A stretch of 64,000 nucleotides of DNA. Source: Streptomyces sp. XY006. GTDB lineage: Bacteria > Actinomycetota > Actinomycetes > Streptomycetales > Streptomycetaceae. Below the pieces are notes generated by a model. The model did not search any database and was not told where the DNA came from. It saw only the letters and a list, made by a program, of their open reading frames with translations. The stretch is taken from contig NZ_NOKT01000030.1 in the NCBI RefSeq assembly GCF_002237655.1, positions 1-64,000 on the forward strand, written 5' to 3'. Made by a program: the position numbers and the translations under genes. Position 1 is the first letter of the stretch, and the number at the start of each line of letters is the position of its first letter. Of this stretch, positions 24,057 to 31,961 are shown piece after piece.

Positions 24057-24521
24057 ATGACGTCCGCACCCGCACGCAGTGCCGATCAGCGCATGAAGGA
24101 CACCCTGCACCGGCTGGAGCACGACGTGGACGCCTGGGTCGCCACGGCCGGCAGCGCGTCCGGCGCACCGCACCTCGTCCCGCTGTCCTTCCTGTGGAAC
24201 GGCTCGTACCTGCTGTTCGCCACACCCGCGTCGAGCGTCACCGGACGGAACCTGGCGGCGACGGGCCGGGCCCGGGTGGGCATCGGCCCGACCCGGGACG
24301 TCGTCATGGTCGAAGGCGCCGTGGAGACGGTGCAGCCCGCCGACCTCACCGAGGAGGACGCCGAGCTCTTCGCCGCCAAGACCGGCTTCGACCCGCGCCG
24401 CCTCGCCACGCCGTACCTGTACTTCCGCGTGGTGCCGCGGCGGGTGCAGGCCTGGCGGGAGGCCGACGAGCTTCAGGGCCGCGAACTCATGCGCGACGGA
24501 CGGTGGTTGAACACCGACTGA
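24057..24521 (+). CDS. Pyridoxamine 5'-phosphate oxidase-fold protein
   Basis: A 154-residue split-barrel protein of the PNPOx/FMN- or F420-binding group. It shows the typical course LEHDVDAWVATAGSASG, LVPLSFLWNGSYLLFAT, VTGRNLAATGRARVGIG and DVVMVEGAVETVQPADL. Members include F420H2-dependent reductases and FMN-binding proteins, and the cofactor cannot be decided here. The ATG at 24057 follows AGGAGG by about 12 bases. A strong hairpin follows the gene. F420 use would fit the deazaflavin-dependent enzyme at 29011-29460. Confidence 0.75.
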   Translation: MTSAPARSADQRMKDTLHRLEHDVDAWVATAGSASGAPHLVPLSFLWNGSYLLFATPASSVTGRNLAATGRARVGIGPTRDVVMVEGAVETVQPADLTEEDAELFAAKTGFDPRRLATPYLYFRVVPRRVQAWREADELQGRELMRDGRWLNTD

Positions 24522-24553
24522 ATCGGCCGGTCCGGGATATCCGCAAGGTACGG

Positions 24554-24581
24554 GGCCGCGGGGCACGAGCGCCCCGCGGCC
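24554..24581 (+). terminator. Stem-loop between PNPOx-like and VOC genes
   Basis: GGCCGCGGGGC pairs perfectly with GCCCCGCGGCC (11 base pairs, 6-base loop), 33 bases after the PNPOx-like stop and 20 bases before the VOC start. Confidence 0.65.
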
Positions 24582-24600
24582 GGGATCCTGCGGAGGAGAC

Positions 24601-24993
24601 ATGGCACTGGTGAAAGCGGGGGTTCTCGTGCTCGACTGCGCCGAGCCCGAGAAACTCGCCGTGTTCTACAAGGAACTGCTGGAGGGAGAGGAGTCGGACG
24701 CGACCGCCAACCGGGTGGAGATCACGACCGCCGACGGCTTCCGGCTCGCACTGCGCCGGGACGTCAACGCCACCCCGCCCAGCTGGCCGCGCCCGGAGAA
24801 CTCCCTCCAGGCCCACCTGGAGTTCGTGGTGGACGACCTCGACGCCGTGGAACGCCGCATCGTCAGCCTCGGCGGCCGCCCCCTGGAGGCCAAGGACGCC
24901 TCGGGCCCCCTGGAGGAGCGCGGCTACGCCGACCCGGCCGGCCACTCCTTCACCCTGCGCCGCACCGCCCCGACGGCACCGAAGCAGGGCTGA
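24601..24993 (+). CDS. VOC-family (glyoxalase/dioxygenase-like) protein
   Basis: A 130-residue single vicinal-oxygen-chelate protein with two beta-alpha-beta-beta-beta modules: GVLVLDCAEPEKLAVFYKEL, then LEFVVDDLDAVERRIVSLGG and a closing YADPAGHSFTLRR. A metal-ligand-like His is visible in HLEFVVDD, and the Glu found in many metal-dependent members is less clear. Actinobacterial homologues act as fosfomycin or bleomycin resistance proteins, dioxygenases or unknowns. The ATG at 24601 has GGAGGAG directly upstream. The original terminator behind it is split by the IS30 element. Confidence 0.8.
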   Translation: MALVKAGVLVLDCAEPEKLAVFYKELLEGEESDATANRVEITTADGFRLALRRDVNATPPSWPRPENSLQAHLEFVVDDLDAVERRIVSLGGRPLEAKDASGPLEERGYADPAGHSFTLRRTAPTAPKQG

Positions 24994-25006
24994 CCCGGGA
25001 CATGCG

Positions 25007-25021
25007 ACGGCCCCGCCCGGC
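25007..25021. terminator. Left arm of a terminator split by the IS element
   Basis: ACGGCCCCGCCCGGC is the exact reverse complement of 26348-26362 on the other side of the insertion sequence. Rejoined, the arms make a 15-base-pair stem between the convergent VOC and DUF4235 genes. Confidence 0.75.
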
Positions 25022-25038
25022 ACGGCTTCCGTTCTAGT

Positions 25039-26330
25039 GGTCGTCGCAACACCCCAGCTCAGGGGATGCGATGGACTTCAAGATCCGGGAGGACCGGCGG
25101 CAGGCGCCAGGCCGAAAGACCCTGGTCCGTGAGCGGGAGGAATACTTCCGGCTCATGGACCAGGGCGTCAGCAGCATGGAGGCTTGCCGGATCGTCGGCA
25201 TCAACCGGCGCACGGGGAAGCGGTGGCGCAACGGACGCCAGGCCACGGGGAGTACCCGCAGTGCGCCGCCGATCCGCCGGCCGCTCTCCTCGGCTGGCCC
25301 GTCGCGGTATCTGCGCGAGGCCGACCGCATCCACATCGCCGACCGGCTGCGGGAGAAGGCGTCGATCCGGCAGATAGCCACCGAGCTGGGCCGGAGCCCT
25401 TCCACCATCAGCCGGGAGATACGCCGCAACGGCATGCCACTGCGCGGGGACGCCTCCCGCTGGGCCTACCGCCCGCACGCCGCCCAGTCCCGCGCCGACG
25501 CCCGCCGGCCTCGGCCGAAGCCGGGCAAGATCGGCCAGAACCCGGAACTGCGGGACTTCATCCAGCACCACCTCGAACGACGCTGGAGCCCCGAGCAGAT
25601 CTGCCAGGCTCTGCGGGCGCGCTTCCCCGACCGGCCGGAGATACACGTGACCCACGAGACCGTCTACCAGGCCCTCTACGTCCAAGGCCGCGGCGAACTG
25701 CGCCGGGAGCTGGCCAAAGCACTGCGCACCGGCCGCACGATGCGCAGGCCGCACCGCCAGTCCTACCGGCGCCAGCCCCGCATGGCCAAGGACATGGTGA
25801 TGATCAGCGACCGGCCCGCCGAGGCCGCCGACCGGGCCATCCCCGGACACTGGGAGGGAGACCTCATCATCGGCAAGGCCCACAAATCCGCAATCGGCAC
25901 GCTCGTCGAGCGCTCCAGCCGCTTCGTCACCCTGGTCCACCTGCCCGACGGCCGCCGCCCCTCACAGATGCGGGACGCACTGATCCAGACCGTCTCGACC
26001 CTGCCCGCCCAGCTCAGACGCTCCCTCACCTGGGACCAGGGCTCCGAGATGCACCTGCACAAGGACTTCAGCACCGCCACCGACATGCCGGTTTTCTTCT
26101 GCGACCCCGGCAGCCCCTGGCAGCGCGGCTCGAACGAGAACACCAACGGCCTGCTGCGGCAGTACTTCCCCAAGGGCACCGACCTGGACCGCCACACCCG
26201 CGAGGACCTGGACGCCGTCGCGGCCGAGCTGAACAGCCGACCACGCAAAACGCTCGGCTGGGAAACCCCAGCCGAGCGTCTCGCTAAGCTCCTGGCGACA
26301 GCCAGTTGATCAACTTGTGTTGCAACGACC
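25039..26330 (+). mobile_element. Complete IS30-family insertion sequence (about 1.29 kb)
   Basis: The element is bounded by imperfect 14-base inverted repeats: GGTCGTCGCAACAC on the left (25039-25052) and GTGTTGCAACGACC on the right (26317-26330), 13 of 14 positions matching. One transposase gene fills the interior. No target duplication is evident in the 2-3 flanking bases on each side. The insertion point lies in the loop between the two arms of a terminator hairpin. The intact transposase and good ends suggest the copy may still be active. Confidence 0.85.
25071..26309 (+). CDS. IS30-family transposase
   Basis: A 412-residue DDE transposase. The N-terminal third has two DNA-binding helix-turn-helix units: VSSMEACRIVGINRRTGKRW and ASIRQIATELGRSPSTISRE (the HTH_38 type). 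The catalytic core follows with Asp in HWEGDLIIGKAHKSAIG, Asp in LTWDQGSEMHLH and Glu in GSNENTNGLLRQYFPKGTDL, the order expected for IS30. The length is typical or slightly long, and no frameshift is visible. The ATG at 25071 is preceded by AGGGGATGCG. The gene runs to 21 bases from the right inverted repeat. Confidence 0.95.
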   Translation: MDFKIREDRRQAPGRKTLVREREEYFRLMDQGVSSMEACRIVGINRRTGKRWRNGRQATGSTRSAPPIRRPLSSAGPSRYLREADRIHIADRLREKASIRQIATELGRSPSTISREIRRNGMPLRGDASRWAYRPHAAQSRADARRPRPKPGKIGQNPELRDFIQHHLERRWSPEQICQALRARFPDRPEIHVTHETVYQALYVQGRGELRRELAKALRTGRTMRRPHRQSYRRQPRMAKDMVMISDRPAEAADRAIPGHWEGDLIIGKAHKSAIGTLVERSSRFVTLVHLPDGRRPSQMRDALIQTVSTLPAQLRRSLTWDQGSEMHLHKDFSTATDMPVFFCDPGSPWQRGSNENTNGLLRQYFPKGTDLDRHTREDLDAVAAELNSRPRKTLGWETPAERLAKLLATAS

Positions 26331-26347
26331 CCTGGAATGCGCCCGGA

Positions 26348-26362
26348 GCCGGGCGGGGCCGT
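26348..26362. terminator. Right arm of the split terminator
   Basis: GCCGGGCGGGGCCGT is the reverse complement of 25007-25021. It stands 18 bases past the right end of the IS and 22 bases from the stop of the reverse-strand DUF4235 gene. Confidence 0.75.
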
Positions 26363-26383
26363 TCGGTGTCGCTGCCGGCCGGG

Positions 26384-26680
26384 TCAGTCCCGGCCGCCCT
26401 TCTCGCCGACCGGCCACGTGCCGGTCGAGCGCTCGATCGCCTTGGCGCCCGCACGGTCCACGGCACTGCGCACCACGGCGAAGATGGCGCCCTGGATCGC
26501 GGCGGCCAGCAGCACCTCGCCCCAGCCGCGGTCCTTGTCCAGCGCGTCGGGCGCGTCGTCCTCGTTCCGGATCGCCTTCCACGTCTTGCGGAAGGCGAGC
26601 CCGGCCAGCCAGCCGCCGGACCAGCCGAGCACGAAGCCGACCGGCTGGTAGGCGAGGGACATCTTCTTCTTCTTTGCCAC
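26384..26680 (-). CDS. DUF4235 membrane protein
   Basis: A 98-residue protein that starts MAKKKKMSLAYQPVGFVLGW. Two hydrophobic segments, about residues 12-30 (PVGFVLGWSGGWLAGLAF) and 54-72 (WGEVLLAAAIQGAIFAVV), flank an acidic linker, as in DUF4235 proteins of actinobacteria. The function of the family is unknown. The ATG at 26680 follows AAGGAGATTCCCG. It lies 38 bases downstream of the hydroquinone reductase homologue on the same strand and may be co-transcribed. Confidence 0.85.
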   Translation of the reverse strand: MAKKKKMSLAYQPVGFVLGWSGGWLAGLAFRKTWKAIRNEDDAPDALDKDRGWGEVLLAAAIQGAIFAVVRSAVDRAGAKAIERSTGTWPVGEKGGRD

Positions 26681-26718
26681 GGGAATCTCCTTGCTGACTA
26701 CGGGTCGTTCGGATGTGG

Positions 26719-27744
26719 TCAGGGGGTGTGCGCGGCCGGGATCCGCTCCTCGGCGCGGACCGGCCCGGGCGGGGTGCCGTCGCCGAACGGCCGGCCGCCC
26801 AGCTCCTCGCGGTGGTGCGGGGTCAGCCAGCCGGACAGATCCGGCCCCAGCGGCACGACACGGGTCGGGTTGATGCCCGTGTGCACCTGGTAGTAGTGCC
26901 GCTTGATGTGGTCGAAGTCGACGGTGTCGCCGAACCCCGGCGTCTGGTAGAGGTCACGCGCGTACCCCCACAGCACCTGGTTCTCCGTCAGCTTCCAGCG
27001 GTTGCACTTGAAGTGGCCGTGATAGACCGCGTCGAAACGGACCAGTGTGGTGAACAGCCTGATGTCCGCCTCGGTGATCGTGTCCCCGACGAGGTACCGC
27101 TGCCGCTCCAGCCGGGCCGCGAGCAGCTCCAGGCGACGGAACACGCCCGCGCAGGCGGCCTCGTACTCCTCCTGCCCGGTGGCGAAGCCGGCCCGGTACA
27201 CGCCGTTGTTGACGTCCTCGTAGACGTCCGCCATCACCTCGTCGATCTCGTCGCGCAGCCCGTGCGGGTACAGGTCCGGGGCCCCGTCCCGGTGCAGGGC
27301 CGTCCACTCGGTCGCGAGGTCGAGCGTGAGCTGCTGGTAGTCGTTGGTGACGAGCCGTCCGCTGGGGACGTCCACGAGCGCCGGTACGCTCACGCCGCCC
27401 GGATGGTCCGTCTCCCGGCGGTCGTAGGCCTCACTCAGATAGCGGATGCCGAGGACCGGGTCGCGCCCGTCCTCGTCCAGCGTGAAGCGCCAGCTGCGGT
27501 CGTCCTGGATCGGATCGGCGACGGCCAGCGACAGCGCGTCCTCCAGGCCGAGCAGCCGGCGGGAGACCAGCGACCGGCTCGCCCATGGGCAGGCCCGGCT
27601 GACGACCAGGCGGTACCGGCCGGCCTCCACCGGCCAGCCGTCCCGGCCGTCCGCCGTGACCCGGTCCGCGAAGTGCGCCTTGGAGCGCTTGAACGTCCTC
27701 CTTCCGTAGGCGCTGTTGTCGTCGTCGCCGTCGTCGCGGCTCAT
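26719..27744 (-). CDS. Glutathionyl-hydroquinone reductase-like GST (Xi class)
   Basis: A 341-residue protein of the glutathione S-transferase superfamily. The thioredoxin-like half holds the catalytic motif ACPWA with Cys at residue 52, the signature of glutathionyl-hydroquinone reductases. The helical half shows EDVNNGVYRAGFATGQEEYE, RYLVGDTITEADIRLFTTLV and FDAVYHGHFKCN, all characteristic of that class. In proteobacteria these enzymes remove glutathione from quinone adducts. Streptomycetes make mycothiol instead, so the natural thiol here is probably mycothiol (inference). The ATG at 27744 follows AAGGAGGTCACCCCC. Confidence 0.88.
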   Translation of the reverse strand: MSRDDGDDDNSAYGRRTFKRSKAHFADRVTADGRDGWPVEAGRYRLVVSRACPWASRSLVSRRLLGLEDALSLAVADPIQDDRSWRFTLDEDGRDPVLGIRYLSEAYDRRETDHPGGVSVPALVDVPSGRLVTNDYQQLTLDLATEWTALHRDGAPDLYPHGLRDEIDEVMADVYEDVNNGVYRAGFATGQEEYEAACAGVFRRLELLAARLERQRYLVGDTITEADIRLFTTLVRFDAVYHGHFKCNRWKLTENQVLWGYARDLYQTPGFGDTVDFDHIKRHYYQVHTGINPTRVVPLGPDLSGWLTPHHREELGGRPFGDGTPPGPVRAEERIPAAHTP

Positions 27745-27844
27745 GGGGGTGACCTCCTTGCCGTACGTGTTCCCTGGTGAACGCGTTCCCCGTTTTCCGC
27801 GGACGGCACGGTGTGAGCACCTCCGAGCGGGGCAATCGGCGGAG

Positions 27845-28807
27845 GTGACTGAACAAGCATCTGATCGGAGGACACGCGTCACCGTCCTGGTGGCGCTCGC
27901 GGCCAACCTGGTGATCGCGGCCGCGAAGGCCGTCGGCGGCCTCGCCGCGGGATCACCCGCCCTGCTGTCGGAGGCGGCCCATTCGGTGGCCGACAGCCTG
28001 AACGAGGTGTTCCTGCTCGCGGCCCTGCGCCGCAGCCGCCGCCCCGCCGACCGGCGGCACCCCTTCGGCTACGGCAAGGAGCGGTTCTTCTGGTCGCTCC
28101 TCGCGGCGGTCGGCATCTTCGTGATGGGCGGCTGCTTCTCGTTCTTCCAGGGCGTCGAGGCCCTGACGACCGACTCGGAGGAGGACCTCGGCGGCTATGT
28201 CGCCGGCCTGATCGTGCTCGGCGTCGCCCTCCTCGCCGAGGGCGCCTCCCTGCTGCGCGCGCTGTACCAGGTGCGCCGGCAGGGTGGGGCGCGGGAGGGG
28301 ATGCGCGATCCGGCCCTGCGGACGGTCGTCGCGGAGGACGGCACCGCGGTGCTCGGCGTCACGCTGGCGATCGGCGGCATGGCGCTGCACATGGCCACCG
28401 GGCAGGTGGTGTGGGAAGCGGGGGCCTCGCTCGCGATCGGCGCGCTGCTGGTCTACGTCGCCTACCGGCTGGGTCGGGAGGCCCGTGACCAGCTCATCGG
28501 CGAGGCGGCCGACCCGGAGGCCAGCGGCCGGATCCGGGCACTGCTGCGGGCGCAGCCCGAGATCGACAGCGTGGAGGAGCTGTTCACCATGAAGACGGGC
28601 CTCGACTCGACCCTGGTGGCGGCCCGTGTCGACCTGGTGCCGGGGCTGGACAGCGAGCGGGTGGAGGAGGTCGCCGTCCGGATCAAGCGCTCCATCGCGA
28701 GCACGGTGCCCGAGGCCGACCAGATCTTCCTCGACGTCACGGACCGCCGTCTGGCGCGCGAGGCAGCGGAAAGCCCCGCCGCGACGGGGGAGCGCGGCGG
28801 GGCCTGA
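27845..28807 (+). CDS. Cation diffusion facilitator (CDF) metal exporter
   Basis: A 320-residue inner-membrane protein of the CDF family, which exchanges divalent metals such as Zn2+, Fe2+ or Mn2+ for protons. Transmembrane segments lie near residues 12-32, 38-58 (LLSEAAHSVADSLNEVFLL), 80-102, 115-135, 165-183 and 188-205. The metal site reads HSVADS on helix 2, and HPFGYGKERFFW follows. The cytoplasmic C-terminal domain (about 215-300) is ferredoxin-like. The GTG at 27845 gives the start TEQASDRRTRVTVLVALAAN. It diverges from the hydroquinone reductase homologue across 100 bases. Confidence 0.88.
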   Translation: MTEQASDRRTRVTVLVALAANLVIAAAKAVGGLAAGSPALLSEAAHSVADSLNEVFLLAALRRSRRPADRRHPFGYGKERFFWSLLAAVGIFVMGGCFSFFQGVEALTTDSEEDLGGYVAGLIVLGVALLAEGASLLRALYQVRRQGGAREGMRDPALRTVVAEDGTAVLGVTLAIGGMALHMATGQVVWEAGASLAIGALLVYVAYRLGREARDQLIGEAADPEASGRIRALLRAQPEIDSVEELFTMKTGLDSTLVAARVDLVPGLDSERVEEVAVRIKRSIASTVPEADQIFLDVTDRRLAREAAESPAATGERGGA

Positions 28808-28818
28808 CCCACGCGTGC

Positions 28819-28832
28819 CCGGCCGAAGCCGG
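28819..28832 (+). terminator. Small hairpin after the CDF gene
   Basis: CCGGC-CGAA-GCCGG, a 5-base-pair stem, begins 12 bases after the CDF stop. Weak on its own. Confidence 0.35.
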
Positions 28833-28883
28833 TTCATGCACCCGGGCGGAAACTTTTTTCCCGAGCGGTTCGCGAGGGCAGCC

Positions 28884-28945
28884 GATGCGAGGGCGAAGGC
28901 GCTGGGCGCCGAGGGCTCCGGCGGCCGGGGCCGGGCCCTCGCGTC
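28884..28945. terminator. Long imperfect hairpin between convergent genes
   Basis: GATGCGAGGGC and GCCCTCGCGTC pair at 10 of 11 positions around a 40-base GC-rich loop that can itself fold. It is the only structure seen in the 203-base gap between the convergent CDF and deazaflavin genes. The gap otherwise holds no gene. Confidence 0.4.
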
Positions 28946-29010
28946 GCCGTTCGTTCAGGCCGCCCGCACGGGGAGCGCGGCCGGGCCGCACCCCGTGGCC
29001 GCGGCCGGCC

Positions 29011-29460
29011 TCAGTCCTTCTCCACCGGCTCCAGGACGAACACCGGGATCTCCCGGTCGGTCTTCTCCTGGTACTCGGCGTACGCCGGGTACGCCGCCAC
29101 GGCCCGCTCCCACCACCGGGCCTTCTCCTCGCCCGTGACCTCACGGGCCGTCACATCCTGCTTGACGGGGCCGTCCTGGAGTTCGGCGCGGGGGTCGGCC
29201 TTGAGGTTGAAGTACCAGACCGGGTGCTTCGGCGCGCCGCCGAGGGAGGCCACCGCGGCGTAACGCCCCTCGTGCTCCACTCGCATCACCGGTGTCTTGC
29301 GCAGCTTCCCGCTCCGGGCGCCCCGGGTCGTCAGGACGATTACCGGCATGGAAGTGCCCTGCAGCGTCGTGCCCCGCGTACCGCCGGAGCTCTCGTACAG
29401 CTCCACCTGCCGGCGCACCCACCCGGTCGGGCTCGGTTCGTACTCGCCGTCCAGAGGCAT
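29011..29460 (-). CDS. Deazaflavin (F420)-dependent nitroreductase-family protein
   Basis: A 149-residue protein of the Ddn-like deazaflavin-dependent oxidoreductase family. It opens with MPLDGEYEPSPTGWVRRQVE and continues with PVIVLTTRGARSGKLRKTPV, ASLGGAPKHPVWYFNLKADP and a C-terminal helix around WWERAVAAYPAYAEYQEKT. The family binds F420 in a split barrel and reduces quinones, nitro compounds or other acceptors. I use the ATG at 29460 because the family usually begins at this methionine; an ATG three codons earlier is in frame. It lies about 100 bases downstream of the LysE gene. Confidence 0.85.
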   Translation of the reverse strand: MPLDGEYEPSPTGWVRRQVELYESSGGTRGTTLQGTSMPVIVLTTRGARSGKLRKTPVMRVEHEGRYAAVASLGGAPKHPVWYFNLKADPRAELQDGPVKQDVTAREVTGEEKARWWERAVAAYPAYAEYQEKTDREIPVFVLEPVEKD

Positions 29461-29559
29461 GGCATCCATCCCATCGTCGTCGCGTCCACGGCTGACTGGC
29501 TGGTGCCTATAACACCCGCACGCCCGGGAATCATCCGGCCGGGGCCCGGGCCGGACCCC

Positions 29560-30192
29560 TCACCCCGGTGCCATCGCCATCCGCACGGCCAGCACCGTCA
29601 TCACCCCGCTCGCCACCAGTGCCGTCACCAGCCGGCCCCGGTGCCCGGTCAGCGCCCGGCCCAGCAGCGCGCCGCCCCCGGCCAGCAGCACCTGCCAGCT
29701 AGCGGAGGCCGCGAAGGCGGCCAGGACGAACACGCCCTGCTCCCACGGCCCGGCCGGACCGGAGGCCTGCGCGCCGAGCACGAGCGCGGCGAAGTAGACC
29801 ACCGTCGTCGGGTTGAGCAGCGTGATGCCGAGCAGTCCCCAGAACGCCCGGGCCGGACCCGGGGGAGCGGAGGCCGCGCGCGTGGCGAGCCGGTGGCCCC
29901 GGTACGCGCGCAGCGCGCCGGCCGCGCCCCACAGCGCGAGCCCGAGCAGCACCAGCACGCAGACCCACCGCAGCGGCCCGAGCACCGGCCGCAGCGCGTC
30001 GGCCAGGGCGGTTCCGCCGAGCGTCGCGGCCAGGGCGTAGAGCCCGTCGGCGGTGGCGACGCCCAGCGCCGCGCAGACGCCGGTGCGCAGGGAGGTACGG
30101 GCGCTGAGGGAGACGAGGTAGGTGCCGACGGCGCCCACGGGGACGGCGATGCCGTACCCGGCGAGCAGCCCGGCCACGAGCGCGGCGGTCAT
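29560..30192 (-). CDS. LysE-family translocator
   Basis: A 210-residue membrane exporter of the LysE/RhtB type. Six hydrophobic helices are visible, starting with MTAALVAGLLAGYGIAVPVG. The family motif GxxxG near the N-terminus is seen as VPVGAVGTYLVSL, and the central LLGITLLNPTTVVYFAALVL is typical. Members export amino acids or similar small molecules, and the substrate is unknown. The ATG at 30192 gives a complete first helix. No strong ribosome site is seen, so a slightly earlier start is possible. Confidence 0.82.
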   Translation of the reverse strand: MTAALVAGLLAGYGIAVPVGAVGTYLVSLSARTSLRTGVCAALGVATADGLYALAATLGGTALADALRPVLGPLRWVCVLVLLGLALWGAAGALRAYRGHRLATRAASAPPGPARAFWGLLGITLLNPTTVVYFAALVLGAQASGPAGPWEQGVFVLAAFAASASWQVLLAGGGALLGRALTGHRGRLVTALVASGVMTVLAVRMAMAPG

Positions 30193-30543
30193 GACCGCGG
30201 CGGTGTCGGCCCTCCGGGGCGGCCGGACCGCTGCTGTCGGCGCGCGGCGGGAGCGGCGGCGGACAGCGGCAGGAAGGCGTCGAAGGAAGGCATGGCCGGA
30301 TCCTGCGCCCCGGACCGCAGCGCCCACAACCGGTTTTCGCCGCCGTGCCGCCAGGCCCGGCCCGGGGACCTGCCGCGGCTGCCGCGGGGGCGTCCGGTCC
30401 CCGCCGCCGTTCGAACTGGACGACGGCATTCCCCGGCCAACTTGCACGTCACCCCCGACATGGCCGAAGTTGACGTCGCCCCATAGGTGCCTTGGGCATC
30501 TAATGAAGATCGGCACGACGCACACTTCGTCTGCGAGGTCTTC
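30193..30543. other. 351-base gap upstream of the CYP105-like operon
   Basis: No gene with a convincing start is visible. The segment near the P450 contains TTGACG (about 30470) and an interrupted repeat at 30484-30502, and should include the P450 promoter. Half-sites CAACTT (30438) and AAGTTG (30467) form a wider inverted pair. Confidence 0.5.
30484..30502. promoter_or_regulatory. Operator-like inverted repeat upstream of the P450
   Basis: TAGGTGCC-TTG-GGCATCTA is an 8-base inverted repeat with one mismatch and a 3-base spacer, 42 bases upstream of the P450 start. Confidence 0.4.
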
Positions 30544-31740
30544 ATGACGGAAACGACCGCACCCGTCGCCTTCCCCCAGAGCCGGACCTGCCCCTACCAC
30601 CCGCCCGCCGCCTACGCACCGCTGCGCACCGAACGCCCCCTGACCCGCATCACCCTCTTCGACGGCCGCGAGGCCTGGCTGGTCACCGGACACGCCACCG
30701 CTCGCGCGCTGCTGGCCGACCCGCGGCTGTCCTCCGACCGCGACCGGCCCGGGTTCCCCGCCACCACCGTGCGCTTCACCGGGTTCCGCAACCGCAGGAC
30801 CGCCCTGCTGGGCGTCGACGACCCCGAGCACCGCGCCCAGCGCCGCATGGTCGTCGGGGACTTCACCCTCAAACGGGCCGCCGAACTCAGGCCCCGCATC
30901 CAGCGGATCGTCGACGAGCGGCTCGACGCGATGATCGCCCAGGGCCCGCCCGCCGACCTGGTCAACGCCTTCGCGCTGCCCGTCCCGTCCATGGTGATCT
31001 GCGCCCTGCTCGGCGTCTCGTACGGCGACCACGACTTCTTCGAGGCCCAGTCGCGCCGGCTGCTGCGCGGTCCGGAGGCCGCCGACGTACTGGACGCCCG
31101 GGACCGGCTGGAGGCGTACTTCGGGGAGCTGATCGACCGCAAGCGCGAGAACCCCGGCACCGGCCTGCTGGACGACCTGGTCCAACGGCAGTTGCGCGAC
31201 GGCGAGATCGACCGCGAGGGCCTGATCGCCCTGGCGCTGATCCTGCTGGTCGCGGGCCACGAGACCACCGCGAACATGATCTCCCTCGGCACCTTCACCC
31301 TGCTGCGGCACCCCGAGCGGCTCGCCGAGCTGCGCGCCGACCCGGGGCTGGTGCCGGCCGCGGTCGAGGAGCTGATGCGGCTGCTGTCGATCGCGGACGG
31401 CCTGCTGCGCACGGCAGTGGAGGACATCGAGGTGGCCGGGACGACGATCCGCGCGGGCGACGGCGTCGTCTTCGCGACGTCGGTCATCAACCGCGACGAG
31501 ACGGTCTACGCCGACCCGGACACCCTCGACTGGAACCGCCCGGCCCGTCACCACGTCGCGTTCGGCTTCGGCATCCACCAGTGCCTCGGCCAGAACCTGG
31601 CACGCGCGGAACTGGAGATCGCCCTGCGCACCCTCTTCGAGCGGCTGCCCACCCTGCGCCTGGCCGCCCCGGCCGAGGAGATCCCCTTCAAACCGGGCGA
31701 CACGATCCAGGGGATGCTGGAACTCCCCGTGACCTGGTAA
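30544..31740 (+). CDS. Cytochrome P450, CYP105-like
   Basis: A 398-residue soluble bacterial P450 with all core elements: I-helix LLVAGHETTANM near residue 237, K-helix ExxR as EELMR near residue 278, and heme loop FGFGIHQCLGQNLAR with the ligand Cys near residue 345. The N-terminal pattern (FPQSRTCPYHPP, LTRITLFDGREAWLVTG) and the adjacent 3Fe-4S ferredoxin resemble CYP105 enzymes, which hydroxylate varied xenobiotics and natural products. The ATG at 30544 follows GAGGTCTTC. The ferredoxin gene begins 13 bases downstream and is the obvious electron donor. Confidence 0.88.
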   Translation: MTETTAPVAFPQSRTCPYHPPAAYAPLRTERPLTRITLFDGREAWLVTGHATARALLADPRLSSDRDRPGFPATTVRFTGFRNRRTALLGVDDPEHRAQRRMVVGDFTLKRAAELRPRIQRIVDERLDAMIAQGPPADLVNAFALPVPSMVICALLGVSYGDHDFFEAQSRRLLRGPEAADVLDARDRLEAYFGELIDRKRENPGTGLLDDLVQRQLRDGEIDREGLIALALILLVAGHETTANMISLGTFTLLRHPERLAELRADPGLVPAAVEELMRLLSIADGLLRTAVEDIEVAGTTIRAGDGVVFATSVINRDETVYADPDTLDWNRPARHHVAFGFGIHQCLGQNLARAELEIALRTLFERLPTLRLAAPAEEIPFKPGDTIQGMLELPVTW

Positions 31741-31753
31741 GAGGCTTCGGGAC

Positions 31754-31954
31754 ATGCACATCGACATCGACAAGGACGTCTGCATCGGCGCGGGCCAGTG
31801 CGCGCTGACCGCCCCGGACGTGTTCACCCAGGACGACGACGGCTACAGCACCCTGCTCCCCGGGCGTGCGGACGGCGGGGACAGCCCCCTGCTGCGAGAG
31901 GCGGCCCGGGCCTGCCCGGTGAGCGCCATCACCGTCTCGCACACGGTGGGCTGA
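31754..31954 (+). CDS. 3Fe-4S ferredoxin
   Basis: A 66-residue acidic ferredoxin with cluster ligands Cys10, Cys16 and Cys54 (CIGAGQC and ACPVSAI). The position of the missing fourth ligand is Ala13, as expected for a 3Fe-4S protein of the Streptomyces P450-partner type. It carries electrons from a ferredoxin reductase, not encoded nearby, to the upstream P450. It forms a two-gene operon with the P450 and converges on the TetR gene with a 7-base gap. Confidence 0.93.
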   Translation: MHIDIDKDVCIGAGQCALTAPDVFTQDDDGYSTLLPGRADGGDSPLLREAARACPVSAITVSHTVG

Positions 31955-31961
31955 CGCCCGC

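Noticed and set aside
24991..25040. Target-site duplication of the IS30 element
   Set aside because: The 2-3 bases outside each inverted repeat (AGT on the left, CCT on the right) do not match, so no duplication can be claimed.
30193..30545. Possible reverse-strand small gene upstream of the P450
   Set aside because: The 118-codon frame has no ribosome site, no recognisable pattern and spans the P450 promoter.
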